Shown: positions 43,746 to 53,582, counted from the first letter of the stretch. The stretch: DNA of 64,000 nucleotides from Vibrio porteresiae DSM 19223 (GCF_024347055.1 NZ_AP024895.1:124001-188000), one strand, 5' to 3'. Notes: a model not told the origin generated them from the sequence alone. Numbers and translations are program-made.

Positions 43746-44489
43746 TTAATAGGATTTGGCTAATTGACTTTCAACATTTGTTGGACTCCAAGTCAACACG
43801 CTATCCTTGCTTTGGTAGAAGTTGTCTACTTCACTGTTCAACCAATCTTTCACAAAGTTCAGTGAAACGAACAAGCTTAGACGGTCATATGGTAGTTTCT
43901 CACCATTTGCTAAACGAGTGTTACGCTTGCTCGCTATTGCTGCGATTATGCCGATTAATTCACCTTTCTCGTTGAACGCACCACCTCCGCTCATTCCTTC
44001 ACGAATCGGAGCGTCGGTAATGCTTGCATTACATTTCTTAAAATAGCTGTTGTTAGAGAAGTGAAGGTCAGTGTGGTATACGCCTTTACCTTTAAGCATA
44101 TTGCCAAAACCATCCTTTCCGTAAGTAATTACCGTCTCATTGACGTATACCAATCCCAAGTCAGGAAAGTTTTCAACTTTGCTGTTATCCGATTTGATAA
44201 TAGCGATATCGCAGTCTGGGTGGTAGGCCACGACTAAATCCCAGTTGAATTTTGCTACATGCGCGGCTGTTAAACTTAGCTCTTTCGTGATCGGTACACT
44301 CGAGCCAAACCCCTGATACAGTAAAGGAATACCAATCATTTCATAGTCAATTGCTGGCTGATTAGAGTCTGTGCTTTCGAGAGTGATTAAAGGGCCATTA
44401 CTCATCGCACAGCCAGTGGTAATAAAGGCTAACAATCCGATTGAGAAGGATTTTAAAAGTTTAGTTACGAGTGAGCGAAAGCAAGCCAT
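43746..44489 (-). CDS. Trypsin-like serine protease lipoprotein
   Basis: This 247-residue protein starts with a basic/hydrophobic signal (SLVTKLLKSFSIGLLAFITTGC), whose Cys at residue ~27 fits a somewhat atypical lipobox. The S1-type triad is visible: LTAAHVAKFNW (His), HPDCDIAIIKSD (Asp) and GMSGGGAFNEKGELIGII (Ser). It is probably anchored in the envelope. It lies alone between a decayed IS and the capsule operon, transcribed away from wza. No partner is evident, and a role in processing surface proteins or capsule machinery is speculation. Confidence 0.82.
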   Translation of the reverse strand: MACFRSLVTKLLKSFSIGLLAFITTGCAMSNGPLITLESTDSNQPAIDYEMIGIPLLYQGFGSSVPITKELSLTAAHVAKFNWDLVVAYHPDCDIAIIKSDNSKVENFPDLGLVYVNETVITYGKDGFGNMLKGKGVYHTDLHFSNNSYFKKCNASITDAPIREGMSGGGAFNEKGELIGIIAAIASKRNTRLANGEKLPYDRLSLFVSLNFVKDWLNSEVDNFYQSKDSVLTWSPTNVESQLAKSY

Positions 44490-45320
44490 AGTAGTGCCTC
44501 ATATATTCTGCAATACATTAGTAAAACAACTAAATATGTGAGAGATGCGCGTCTCGCCCAAAGAGCAGGTGAAAGCTTCCTTGGTGTTGAGGAGAGTTTA
44601 ATTCAACCACTATTCATTGCAATTGGTCACATAAAAATCACCTATTTAGGATTAGATGATTCAATTATGAGAAATCTCTCTTTTGAGATGGCTTATTTTT
44701 CTGAAATTAATTAACTGATTGATTATTAGATTAAATTAATACTCTTCTTTCTCGAGTAGTATGGATTATGTCATGTCGATCAAATTAATTCGAATTAAAA
44801 ATTCCTCCAAAGAGGTATCGAAATATAGATTGACCATAAGAGTAGGATGATTTTGTTAAAAATGTCTTGTTTGTCGACATTATAGTTATTTAAGTAAAAT
44901 ATTAACTAATATTAAATCTTAAATTGGTCTTCAGTAATATTTTTATCGCATCTTATTTTTATAAGATATTAAATAAATATTTTATTTGTTGGCTTTTTAT
45001 TGCCAAATATTTTCATAGAAACTATTTGTGTCTATTTTTTGAGATGGAGGTTTTTATGCTGACTGGAACAGGTATCAAATTAAAATAATAAACAAAACAG
45101 TATGATACGCTGATGTGTCGTGGTTTTCTATAAAAGGTGATCTCTACCCAATAAAATTGAATCAACAGTGAAAGTTAATTTTAGGTCAGGATTATAATTA
45201 TTTAGTGAAATTTTCATCTGGCACTTGTTTTAATAAGAAAAAGAGCGTTAATTAAAAAAGATATCATTATTTCAATATCCCTTTCATTTAAAGGGAATCG
45301 TAAAGTTCAGGAGAGAGCAC
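44490..45320 (+). promoter_or_regulatory. 831-bp leader region of the capsule operon
   Basis: This AT-rich non-coding stretch must contain the wza promoter. Part of it (45047-45201) resembles the leader at 63105-63214 in front of the second ops element: both have GGTTTTTA, then GGTAT..CAAATTA, AATAAA(A)TTGAATCAA and ATTATAATTAT in the same order. No ops sequence is present here. A 10-codon open frame at 45056-45088 has a GGAGG in front but is not conserved in the other leader. Confidence 0.5.
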
Positions 45321-46469
45321 TTGATAAAACAAGTTGTGCCATTAGCTTTCCTGTCATTCTCCTTGGTTGGTTGTACCATTATTCCCGGTGGTGGGCTATC
45401 CACATATGACAAGCATGTGGTTGAGGAGACTGATGGAGGTGGGCCGATTTCATCACGAGTTAGCGTCTATCGCTTAACCCCTAAGTTAGTTAATGAGCTA
45501 AAGTACAGCCAAGTCGTTCCAACTGGTAAATCGAATTCTGAATTGGCCAACAAGATATCTCAATATCAATATCGTATTGGCCCTGGTGATGTACTCAACG
45601 TAACAATTTGGGATCACCCTGAGCTTACCATTCCAGCTGGGTCATATCGCAGCTCGGCAGAGGCTGGTAACTGGGTTCATGCTGATGGAACCATTTTTTA
45701 TCCATACATTGGTAAGCTCAAAGTGGTAGGGAAGACTGTCAGTGAAGTCCGAGAACTCATAACCCAGCGTATTCAGAAATACATAGAAGACCCTCAAGTT
45801 GACGTGAATATTGCTGCATTTCGTTCGCAGCGTTGTTACATCACAGGAGAGGTGAATAGTCCTAGTGAACAATCCATTTCAAATATTCCGTTAACTCTGA
45901 TTGATGCAATCAATAAAGCAGGTGGTATTACTGAAAATGCGGATTGGAAGAACATCACATTAACCCGTAATGGTGTTGAGCAACGAATTTCACTGTATGC
46001 CTTAATGCAGAAAGGCGACTTGACACAAAACCGACTTTTAGAGAATGGAGACATTGTCCATATTCCTCGTAACGATTCCCAAAAAGTATTCATTATGGGT
46101 GAAGTCGGTGAGTCACAGGTTCTTAAGATTGATCGTACAGGGATGAGCTTAACGGAAGCTTTGGCTAAAGCTGGTGGTATCGATGAGAAAGAAGCCGATG
46201 CGACCGGTATCTTCGTGATCCGCAGTACTGGTGTTCCTAAAGATAACAAAGATAAAAATGCAGCTATAGCCAATGTATATCAGCTAAATATGCAAGATGC
46301 CACCGCATTAGTGATGGGCACCGAGTTTGAGTTGAAGCCTTATGACGTGGTGTATGTTACTGCTGCGCCCGTGGCAAAATGGAATCGTTTAATCGACCAA
46401 TTGACACCTAGCATCACGAACTTCAATGACCTGACAGAAGGCACATTGCGCGTACGTAATTGGCCATAA
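45321..46469 (+). CDS. wza: Capsule outer-membrane export channel
   Basis: Wza forms the octameric outer-membrane translocon for group 1-type capsules. The 382-residue lipoprotein has a signal ending LSFSLVGC with the lipidated Cys at ~18. The polysaccharide-export domain begins YRIGPGDVLNVTIWDHPELT, and two SLBB-like repeats follow (CYITGEVNSPSEQSI; VFIMGEVGESQVLKI). The C-terminus WNRLIDQLTPSI forms the amphipathic pore helix, and the length matches E. coli Wza (379). The start is TTG at 45321 with AGGAGAGAG just upstream. Confidence 0.96.
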   Translation: MIKQVVPLAFLSFSLVGCTIIPGGGLSTYDKHVVEETDGGGPISSRVSVYRLTPKLVNELKYSQVVPTGKSNSELANKISQYQYRIGPGDVLNVTIWDHPELTIPAGSYRSSAEAGNWVHADGTIFYPYIGKLKVVGKTVSEVRELITQRIQKYIEDPQVDVNIAAFRSQRCYITGEVNSPSEQSISNIPLTLIDAINKAGGITENADWKNITLTRNGVEQRISLYALMQKGDLTQNRLLENGDIVHIPRNDSQKVFIMGEVGESQVLKIDRTGMSLTEALAKAGGIDEKEADATGIFVIRSTGVPKDNKDKNAAIANVYQLNMQDATALVMGTEFELKPYDVVYVTAAPVAKWNRLIDQLTPSITNFNDLTEGTLRVRNWP

Positions 46470-46477
46470 GGATAGCT

Positions 46478-46918
46478 ATGTTCGAGTCAATATTAGTTGT
46501 TTGTGTTGGCAATATATGTCGCTCCCCATTTGGGGAGCGGTATCTCCAACAGTTACTCCCTAACAAACATGTGTCATCTGCTGGGCTGGGAGTAAAAGTA
46601 AGTCGATTGGATAGCAAACCAGCAGATCTAACCGCACTGAAAGTGGCTGAAAGTTACCATGTGGATCTATCAGAACATGTGGCTCGTCAAGTTACTCCTG
46701 AAATATGTAAAGAAGTGGACTTAATTTTGGTGATGGAAAAGCAGCATATTTCTAAGTTATGTGAAATTGCACCTGAGGCAAGAGGTAAAGCCATGTTATT
46801 CGGTCATTGGAATGGCGGTGTTGACATTCCAGATCCTTATAGAAAGAGTGAAGAATTTTTTAATCTTTCATTTTCTATGATTGAAAAATCATCGCAAGAG
46901 TGGGCAAAAAAAATATAG
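46478..46918 (+). CDS. wzb: Low-molecular-weight protein tyrosine phosphatase
   Basis: Wzb dephosphorylates the Wzc tyrosine kinase. The 146-residue protein has the active-site loop VCVGNICRSPFGE near the N-terminus (Cys followed by X5RS) and the general-acid DPYRKSEEFF near residue 125. The ATG at 46478 is preceded by AAGGA at good spacing; an upstream in-frame start inside wza is unlikely. It lies 8 bp after wza and 33 bp before wzc. Confidence 0.95.
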   Translation: MFESILVVCVGNICRSPFGERYLQQLLPNKHVSSAGLGVKVSRLDSKPADLTALKVAESYHVDLSEHVARQVTPEICKEVDLILVMEKQHISKLCEIAPEARGKAMLFGHWNGGVDIPDPYRKSEEFFNLSFSMIEKSSQEWAKKI

Positions 46919-46951
46919 TTTTTTCTAATTGAAAATAGTAATTCAAACTCA

Positions 46952-49111
46952 ATGGCATGTGCGAAAGATATGGTTAGCAAACAGAAAAACGTAAGTAGCT
47001 CATCAAGTGATGAAATCAATTTGAGCAAGGTAATTGGTTTATTGTTCGACGAGAAGTGGCTGATTGTTTTGATAACATCAGTATTCATTATTTTAGGTGT
47101 CACCTATGCAATTCTCGCAACTCCAATTTATAAAGCTGATGCATTAATCCAAGTTGAAGATAAGACAGATGGCGGTTTCTCTTCTCTTATTGGTGATATG
47201 GGAGACATGTTTTCTTCTGAGTCAACAGCGATGACTGAAATTGAGTTAATCACTTCACGAATGATCTTGGGCCAAACAGTTGATAAGTTTAATTTAACTA
47301 CGGTAGTTAAACCTGATTACTTTCCTGTGGTAGGTAAAGGATTAGCCCGTTTGATGGATAAAGAAGAACATTTGAATGTAAGTCAGTTTGATGTTCCCAA
47401 ATATGCAAAAGACTTGACGCATCAGATAGTAATCACTGACCCAGCTCAACAGACATATGATCTTGTTCGTGATGATGGACAAGTTATCCTACAAGGTAAA
47501 GTGGGTGAGTTAGAAAATTCTGATGATGGATATCGAATTTTCGTATCCTATATGGAAGCTACTAAAGGATTTAAATTTGATATTGCTAAACGAAGCGAAT
47601 TAGATGCAATTAACTGGGTCAATCAGAACCTCAATGCAGCAGAAAAAGGCAAACAAACAGGTGTCATAAAAATTACTTATCTAGATTCTGATCCTGATAA
47701 AGCCAAAGATATTTTAAATGATATTGCCCAAAACTACTTCTTACAGAATGTAGAGCGAGATTCTGCTGAAGCTGAGCAAAGTATTAAGTTTTTGCAAAAA
47801 CAGTTGCCACAAGTTAAAGATAAATTGAACAAATCTGAAGATAAATTGAACGACTATCGTCAGGAAAAAGAGTCTGTAGATTTAAATCTTGAAGCGCAAT
47901 CAACTTTAAAAGTGATGGTAGATATTGAATCGCAGTTGAATGAGTTAACGTTTAAAGAAGCAGAGATTAGTAAGAAATATACCAAAGATCACCCTGCATA
48001 TAAGGCTTTATTGGATAAACGTAAAACCTTGCTAGAAGAGAAAGATAAGGTAAATAAAAAGGTTCAAAACTTACCAGAAACACAACGTGAAGTTCTTAGA
48101 ATGAAACGTGATGTTGAGGTGGATCAACAGATTTATGTGCAGTTACTTAACAAAATTCAAGAATTGAACATCGTTAAGGCCGGTACCGTTGGTAATGTTC
48201 GCATCATTGATAATGCAGAAACCTACTTAAAACCAGTTTCACCTAAGAAATTTATGATTGTTGTCATCTTAACTCTTATGGGGGGAATGGTAAGCGTCGG
48301 TTTGGTATTGCTCAAAGCCATTTTAAATAGAGGTGTGGAAAGCCCTGATGATATTGAAGCTCTTGGCTTGTCTGTCTATGCCACTATTCCAAAATCAGAT
48401 CTACAAGCAAGTTTATTTGATAGACGCAACTCAAAAGATAAAAAAATCAAGTTATTAAGTGAAATTGACCCGACTGATTTAGCTGTTGAGGCATTGAGAG
48501 GCTTAAGAACTAGCTTGCATTTCGCCATGATGGAAGCGGAAAACAATATTGTGATGATTTCAGGTTCCACGCCAGGAATCGGGAAGTCATTTGTATCAAC
48601 TAACTTCTCTGCTATTTGTGCTCATGCAGATAAAAGAGTGGTATTGGTGGATGCGGATATGCGCAAAGGTTCTGTTAACCGCTTCTTTAGTGTCCACAAT
48701 GGTGTTGGATTGTCTGATTATTTATCTGGCAAGGAACCAATTGAGAACATCATTAATACCAGCAAAGTAACGAATCTAGATGTGATTCATCACGGTCAAA
48801 TACCGCCAAACCCATCTGAATTGCTCATGCATTCGAGATTTAAGGAACTGATGGACCAATTATCAAAGCAGTATGATCTTGTTATCGTTGATACCCCTCC
48901 GGTTCTAGCGGTGACAGATGCAAGCATTGTGGGCCGAAGTGCTGGTACAGCCTTAATGGTTGCGCGCTTTGGTGTTAACACAACCAAGGATATTGAAGTG
49001 GCTTGGGGTCGATTTAGGCAAGCAGGGATCGATGTTAAAGGTGTGGTATTTAACGGAGCTGAAAAGAAATCAGAGAATTACTACTACTACGAATATTCAA
49101 GTGAACATTGA
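46952..49111 (+). CDS. wzc: Polysaccharide co-polymerase and tyrosine autokinase
   Basis: Wzc controls chain length and export by cycles of autophosphorylation. The 719-residue protein has a Wzz-type TM1 (WLIVLITSVFIILGVTYAIL, ~35-55), a periplasmic coiled-coil region (~265-400), TM2 (KFMIVVILTLMGGMVSVGLVLL), and a cytoplasmic BY-kinase domain with Walker A GSTPGIGKSFVSTN, Walker A' VVLVDADMRKG and Walker B LVIVDTPPVLAVTDA. The C-terminal Tyr cluster is ENYYYYEYSSEH. ATG 46970 is an alternative start; neither has a strong ribosome binding site. Confidence 0.96.
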   Translation: MACAKDMVSKQKNVSSSSSDEINLSKVIGLLFDEKWLIVLITSVFIILGVTYAILATPIYKADALIQVEDKTDGGFSSLIGDMGDMFSSESTAMTEIELITSRMILGQTVDKFNLTTVVKPDYFPVVGKGLARLMDKEEHLNVSQFDVPKYAKDLTHQIVITDPAQQTYDLVRDDGQVILQGKVGELENSDDGYRIFVSYMEATKGFKFDIAKRSELDAINWVNQNLNAAEKGKQTGVIKITYLDSDPDKAKDILNDIAQNYFLQNVERDSAEAEQSIKFLQKQLPQVKDKLNKSEDKLNDYRQEKESVDLNLEAQSTLKVMVDIESQLNELTFKEAEISKKYTKDHPAYKALLDKRKTLLEEKDKVNKKVQNLPETQREVLRMKRDVEVDQQIYVQLLNKIQELNIVKAGTVGNVRIIDNAETYLKPVSPKKFMIVVILTLMGGMVSVGLVLLKAILNRGVESPDDIEALGLSVYATIPKSDLQASLFDRRNSKDKKIKLLSEIDPTDLAVEALRGLRTSLHFAMMEAENNIVMISGSTPGIGKSFVSTNFSAICAHADKRVVLVDADMRKGSVNRFFSVHNGVGLSDYLSGKEPIENIINTSKVTNLDVIHHGQIPPNPSELLMHSRFKELMDQLSKQYDLVIVDTPPVLAVTDASIVGRSAGTALMVARFGVNTTKDIEVAWGRFRQAGIDVKGVVFNGAEKKSENYYYYEYSSEH

Positions 49112-49168
49112 GTATGAACGGTCGAATGTTCATGTTGATACTACTATTTCGGAATGGTATGGCGATAA

Positions 49169-50428
49169 ATGAATAAATTAACATGGAATATCATTTGGTT
49201 AATTTTTGATAAGCTGATTACTCTGCTGGGCGGCTTTTTAATTACCGTCTTAACGGCGCGTTATTTGGGCCCAGAGAAGATCGGCATTATCAACTATTTT
49301 CTCGCCATCTTGGCCTTTATCGTCCCCATTACCCAGTTTGGGGGCGATATCCTGATCTTCTTAAAAAGTGCTAAGAACGAACAATCAGGCAAGATGCTGA
49401 TTAACCACACCAAGAACATGAGACGTGTGCTGTTTACTGTGTCGTTTGCGGCGATCTACCTGTTTACTTACCGAGATTACAACGAGTATGACCGTTTGGT
49501 CTTGGTGATATTGGGTGTGGCCTCCTTCTACCAATCGTATGACTTATATAAGTTCTACTTTAATGGGGTGATGCGCTCTAAAGAGAACGTTATCTCAGGA
49601 CAGGTGGGATTACTGGCAAGTTTGTTATTACGTTCACTTTTTGTGTTTCTCAAACTGCCGTATTACTTCTTTGCGTTGCCTTATGTGGCGCTGTACATCA
49701 TTCCTTTTTGGTATCGCAAATATCGTATTAAAGCGAAAGGGATTGAAACCGCTAAGTATGCCAATCACTTCAAAGGCTATTTTCTAAAAAATGGCTTACC
49801 GATTTTGATTAGTTCGGTCTCTATCTTGGTTTACATCAAGGTGGGGCAGATCATGCTGGGGACGTTCCTAAGCAATAAAGAAGTTGGTTTATACACATCG
49901 GCACTCACTTTGGCTCAGTGTTGGCAATTTGTTCCGCTTGCACTGATCATGAGTTTTGTCTCCAAATCGGTGTCGAGTTCTATATTCAAAGAGAAAGGTT
50001 TTCGCCTCTGCTTTTTGGCTTCAACGCTTTGCAGTGTGCCTTTTTTGTTGGCGACCTACTTCTTCGCGAAACCGATCATTGAAGTGACCTTTGGTGCAGA
50101 ATTTTTAGAAGCACAATCGCTACTGTTCTTACTGACACTCACCACCATGTTCTCGCTGTATGGAACCATCGCCTCGCGCATCATCATTGATGCCGGCGGC
50201 AATAAATACATGATGATGAAATCTTTGGTGGTTTCCATCATGAGTGTTGGTCTTAGCTACTGGTTAGTCAAAGAGTATGGGCTGATTGGTGCGGGATACG
50301 CGGCACTGATATCGGAAGTGATATCTGGAACGGTCGGAAATTACTTCTTTAAGAAATCTAGTGTTTTCAAATTGCAGTATTCGATGCTGATGTCGAAAAA
50401 AGACATTCTCTCTTTCGTTAAAGGTTAA
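49169..50428 (+). CDS. wzx: Capsule repeat-unit flippase
   Basis: This 419-residue polytopic protein has about twelve helices. It starts NKLTWNIIWLIFDKLITLLG, followed by LTARYLGPEKIGIINYFLA, the MOP/Wzx signature, and late IIDAGGNKYMMMKSL. It flips the undecaprenyl-linked capsule unit. This is a second wzx in the window, distinct from 29363-30766, and its base composition is much less AT-rich. The stop codon overlaps the next start by one base. Confidence 0.9.
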   Translation: MNKLTWNIIWLIFDKLITLLGGFLITVLTARYLGPEKIGIINYFLAILAFIVPITQFGGDILIFLKSAKNEQSGKMLINHTKNMRRVLFTVSFAAIYLFTYRDYNEYDRLVLVILGVASFYQSYDLYKFYFNGVMRSKENVISGQVGLLASLLLRSLFVFLKLPYYFFALPYVALYIIPFWYRKYRIKAKGIETAKYANHFKGYFLKNGLPILISSVSILVYIKVGQIMLGTFLSNKEVGLYTSALTLAQCWQFVPLALIMSFVSKSVSSSIFKEKGFRLCFLASTLCSVPFLLATYFFAKPIIEVTFGAEFLEAQSLLFLLTLTTMFSLYGTIASRIIIDAGGNKYMMMKSLVVSIMSVGLSYWLVKEYGLIGAGYAALISEVISGTVGNYFFKKSSVFKLQYSMLMSKKDILSFVKG

Positions 50429-51306
50429 TGAATATGGAAAGATATAATCAAGGTCTAGTCTCGGTCGTGATTCCAACATGTAACCGAGGAGAGCTCTTCT
50501 ATAAGGCGATAGAGAGCGTTTTAAATCAAACATACAAAAATATTGAAATCATTGTTATCGATGATAACTCAGACAATCCATTGCAGTTGGAACAGTATGA
50601 GTCTCACCCTGTAAATATTATTTACCATAAAAATGGCGAAAACTTAGGTGGTGCTATCTCTAGAAATAAAGGAGCCTCATTAGGTCGAGGAGAATTTGTT
50701 TGTTTTCTTGATGATGATGATACTTACCTACCACATAAGTTAGAACGACTTGTTAGCGAATTAGATGCAGATAAGAGTCTTGATGCTATTTTTGGTAGAG
50801 TGATTCGTGCGAGTAATCCGCAGCGACAAACAGATCTGAGCTTCACCGATAAAAATGGCATTATCTCTAGTTTGAAAAGCATCAGCTATTTACATACCAA
50901 TACCTCACTGATTAGACATGAATCTTTTGACCGAATTAAGTTCGATGAAGAGCTCGGTAAATTTCAAGATACTCAATTACATATTGAATTAGTGAATAAG
51001 TGTAAATGTAAATATATCGATGAAAATGTTGCCACATGGCTTGATAATCATGGTAATGGGCAAATTACAGACATGAAAGACATCAATCAGTACTATCGTA
51101 GTATTGATAATTTTTCAAAACTAAAAGAAAACCTAAGAAGACGTAATTCGATAAGCTATTTTGAATATAAAAAAATGGCATTCGATCTTTCAAAGATGAA
51201 GGTGAAATGTTGTTTGAAGTTCTACAACAATAACGTTGAGCTAAATCTTTTTGAAAAAAATGTTCTTTCTGTTGTGCGATTTAGAAGGAGCCTATTTTGC
51301 AGATAA
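50428..51306 (+). CDS. Glycosyltransferase family 2
   Basis: This 292-residue GT-A enzyme has VSVVIPTCNRGELFYKAIES, VIDDNSDN (first Asp motif), GAISRNKGASLGRGEFVCFLDDDDTY (DXD) and a short C-terminal region. It lies between wzx and wzy of the capsule operon and transfers one sugar of the repeat unit. It is noticeably more AT-rich than wzx and the later genes. A Met two codons downstream (50434) is an alternative start. Confidence 0.85.
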   Translation: MNMERYNQGLVSVVIPTCNRGELFYKAIESVLNQTYKNIEIIVIDDNSDNPLQLEQYESHPVNIIYHKNGENLGGAISRNKGASLGRGEFVCFLDDDDTYLPHKLERLVSELDADKSLDAIFGRVIRASNPQRQTDLSFTDKNGIISSLKSISYLHTNTSLIRHESFDRIKFDEELGKFQDTQLHIELVNKCKCKYIDENVATWLDNHGNGQITDMKDINQYYRSIDNFSKLKENLRRRNSISYFEYKKMAFDLSKMKVKCCLKFYNNNVELNLFEKNVLSVVRFRRSLFCR

Positions 51307-52418
51307 TTATAAGCTTATCGCTTGTTTTATACTCTTTGGCTACATTTAACCCAATCATGATGCCTTTAGCATTACTTATGCTTGGGGTATGTAGTATTAG
51401 TAAATTAAACAAGATAAGTTTAGTTCGTTTGCTCTTTTTCGTTGTTGCATTAGCGTACCCAATTATATTTAATTCATTTTATTCTATAGAAAACATATAT
51501 ATAAACTCTGTAGCGAAATATATTATGTTTTTGTTTTATGTTTTCTTATTCGTACAGTGGGCGAAGAGTGAGGATAAAGATAAGATCGAAATTGCGTTTA
51601 AGCATTTGTTGTTCATACATCTGGTGTTCTTCTATATCCAGGTGGTTGCCTATTTTGCCACTGGCGAATTTATTGAATTCAGTAAATATGTACGAGCCAA
51701 AGATGCGGTGGTGCTCTATGAATCTAAAGCGTTAGCCGATAGCTTTATTTCGGCGCGATTTACCGGGTTATTCACCGAACCTTCTTACTACAGCATGATC
51801 GTCTTGCCGATTTCATCCATCTTCCTGATTTTGAACAAACATAAGCTCTTATCCGTGTTTGGCATTATCAGTGTCGGGTTGAGTCTGTCGATTGCCGCCA
51901 TCCTTATTATGGCGCTGATGATCGGCATTTATATCTTCCTCAGTAAAGGCAATAAAATTCTCAAAGTGCTGTGCATTGTGGCTGCGATTTTCTTAACGCC
52001 GATATTTTATGGGTTTTACGATGCGCGAATTAATGCGGAAGCAGACTATGACGCCATCGCCAGTCGTTCGTATGTTTTTACTGAATTACAGATCCGTAAT
52101 ACCTATCTCAACATGGTTGGCGAAGGGGTCTTTATTGATGAGTCACAACCGCTAGGCATTGTGGGGTTAACTGGCGCGGAAATTCGCGACAGTTCTTTCT
52201 ACATCTACTTACTTTACTCAGTGGGTTTGTTTGGGTTTCTGACTTTCTTTGCCTTGATGTTTTATCTGTTCGGTTTCAAAAGCATGGTGTATTTGATGCC
52301 TCTGTTGCTCTTCAAATACCACCTGCTAACGACCATGTTCTTTATGACTGTATTCCTGTTTTATTTTTACAAGGAAGAGATTTCTCATTTCGCGGAGGTT
52401 AGAGAATGCGAAATATAG
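51297..52418 (+). CDS. wzy: Capsule polymerase (Wzy-like)
   Basis: This 373-residue polytopic protein has about ten helices and the loop with SARFTGLFTEPSYYSMIVLP, typical of Wzy/oligosaccharide polymerases, followed by a second large loop (DARINAEADYDAIASRSYVF). The start is TTG at 51297 with AAGGAG 6 nt upstream and a 10-bp overlap with the GT2 gene. The first ~240 bp are AT-rich while the rest is not, as if a recombination joint lies inside the gene. It overlaps the next gene by 13 bp. Confidence 0.82.
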   Translation: MQIIISLSLVLYSLATFNPIMMPLALLMLGVCSISKLNKISLVRLLFFVVALAYPIIFNSFYSIENIYINSVAKYIMFLFYVFLFVQWAKSEDKDKIEIAFKHLLFIHLVFFYIQVVAYFATGEFIEFSKYVRAKDAVVLYESKALADSFISARFTGLFTEPSYYSMIVLPISSIFLILNKHKLLSVFGIISVGLSLSIAAILIMALMIGIYIFLSKGNKILKVLCIVAAIFLTPIFYGFYDARINAEADYDAIASRSYVFTELQIRNTYLNMVGEGVFIDESQPLGIVGLTGAEIRDSSFYIYLLYSVGLFGFLTFFALMFYLFGFKSMVYLMPLLLFKYHLLTTMFFMTVFLFYFYKEEISHFAEVRECEI

Positions 52419-53581
52419 CGCTTGTCTGTGATTGCATTGAACGTTTTTGGTTCTTTAAGCGATTCTATTCTTCACAATCGGATTGCTCACTGACGATGAT
52501 TACTAATGACTTGGTGATTCGGTTCTTGTGCGCTTGGAACAAAATTCCGTGCATTCAATTATCGCAAAACTCGCCCATGCCAGAATATGCTCAGTATGCC
52601 GAGCGAGTGGCTAATTCTTCAGAGATAACGGTCGGTGGCTACCAACAAGATTTCGCCTGTAAGGTGTACAGCTCTTATCTCAGTCAGGTGCCCGCTAAAC
52701 TGGCGCATTTCGATACTTTTCTGATTTGGAATGGTCAGCAGCTGCTCGATAAAAGCATCATCGATGTGTTTCCGCAAAAATGCGTTTATATGGAGTTATC
52801 TAATCTGCCGAACAAAATTTTTGTTGATAAGCGTGGTGTGAACGCAATGTCATCGCTCTTCTTCCATCCAGAAGTATTGGATCAAGAAGAAGCGGTGGCG
52901 GATGAATTTCATCAGCAGTGGGTAGGGGAGTATGAGCAATACAAACTAGCGCCACCTCCTCAATCTAAGGTGTCAAAATTTCAGCTCTATTGCCGCGCAA
53001 TCAATATGTTGGTGACCTCGTGTTCAAGTATGGCGGGCATTCAAAACTTGCGTTATCGGATGAAAAAAATCACCCCTGAGCCAGTCGATTTTTCTCAGTT
53101 CAATTTAAAAAATGCTGACTTAAGCAAAGCGTTTATTTTTTGCCCATTACAGGTCTCTTCAGATACGCAGCTACTGATTCATTCGGATTTTAATAACCAA
53201 GAGATCATCCGTGAGGCAATCAACATCGCCAAGGAGAAGGGGCTCGCACTCTATGTCAAATTCCATCCAGCGGAACGAAATTTGGCGGAGGTAAAAGAGA
53301 TTGTCGACATGAGTCGCACCCAAGGTTTTACGTTGGTTGCCAACAATACCAATGACTTATTACGCCAATGTCACCAAGTGGTAGTGAACAACTCCACCGT
53401 TGGTTTGGAATCGATGATTTATGGCAAACCGACGCATGTGTTTGGCCGAGCCTTGTATAAATCCTTCGATAATGAGCGTCTAAAGAAATACATCCATCGC
53501 TATTTGATCAGTGGTATCGATTATTTTGCTGATCATCCTGTTGATGTCGTGTCTATTTTGAACAAAGTCGAGGGGGAATAA
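52406..53581 (+). CDS. KpsC/KpsS-like capsule polysaccharide transferase
   Basis: This 391-residue protein matches the Capsule_synth family. It has FIFCPLQVSSDTQLLIHSDF, LYVKFHPAERN and VVVNNSTVGLESMIYGKPTHVFG, and the WNGQQLLDKS region earlier. KpsC and KpsS of E. coli are beta-Kdo transferases that build the Kdo linker of ABC-dependent capsules. No KpsM/KpsT-type transporter is present here; the gene sits in a Wzx/Wzy operon with kdsA, kdsB and kdsD. I infer it may add Kdo within the repeat unit. Confidence 0.8.
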   Translation: MRNIALVCDCIERFWFFKRFYSSQSDCSLTMITNDLVIRFLCAWNKIPCIQLSQNSPMPEYAQYAERVANSSEITVGGYQQDFACKVYSSYLSQVPAKLAHFDTFLIWNGQQLLDKSIIDVFPQKCVYMELSNLPNKIFVDKRGVNAMSSLFFHPEVLDQEEAVADEFHQQWVGEYEQYKLAPPPQSKVSKFQLYCRAINMLVTSCSSMAGIQNLRYRMKKITPEPVDFSQFNLKNADLSKAFIFCPLQVSSDTQLLIHSDFNNQEIIREAINIAKEKGLALYVKFHPAERNLAEVKEIVDMSRTQGFTLVANNTNDLLRQCHQVVVNNSTVGLESMIYGKPTHVFGRALYKSFDNERLKKYIHRYLISGIDYFADHPVDVVSILNKVEGE

Positions 53582-53582
53582 G

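Noticed and set aside
43495..43749. 84-codon open frame with Cys pairs between the decayed IS and the protease gene
   Set aside because: No ribosome binding site, no recognisable family, and it ends against the protease stop on the opposite strand; probably chance.
45056..45088. Ten-codon open frame with a GGAGG ribosome binding site in the wza leader, a possible leader peptide
   Set aside because: The related leader at 63105-63214 has no matching ATG or open frame, so the peptide is not conserved; no regulatory codon run is seen.
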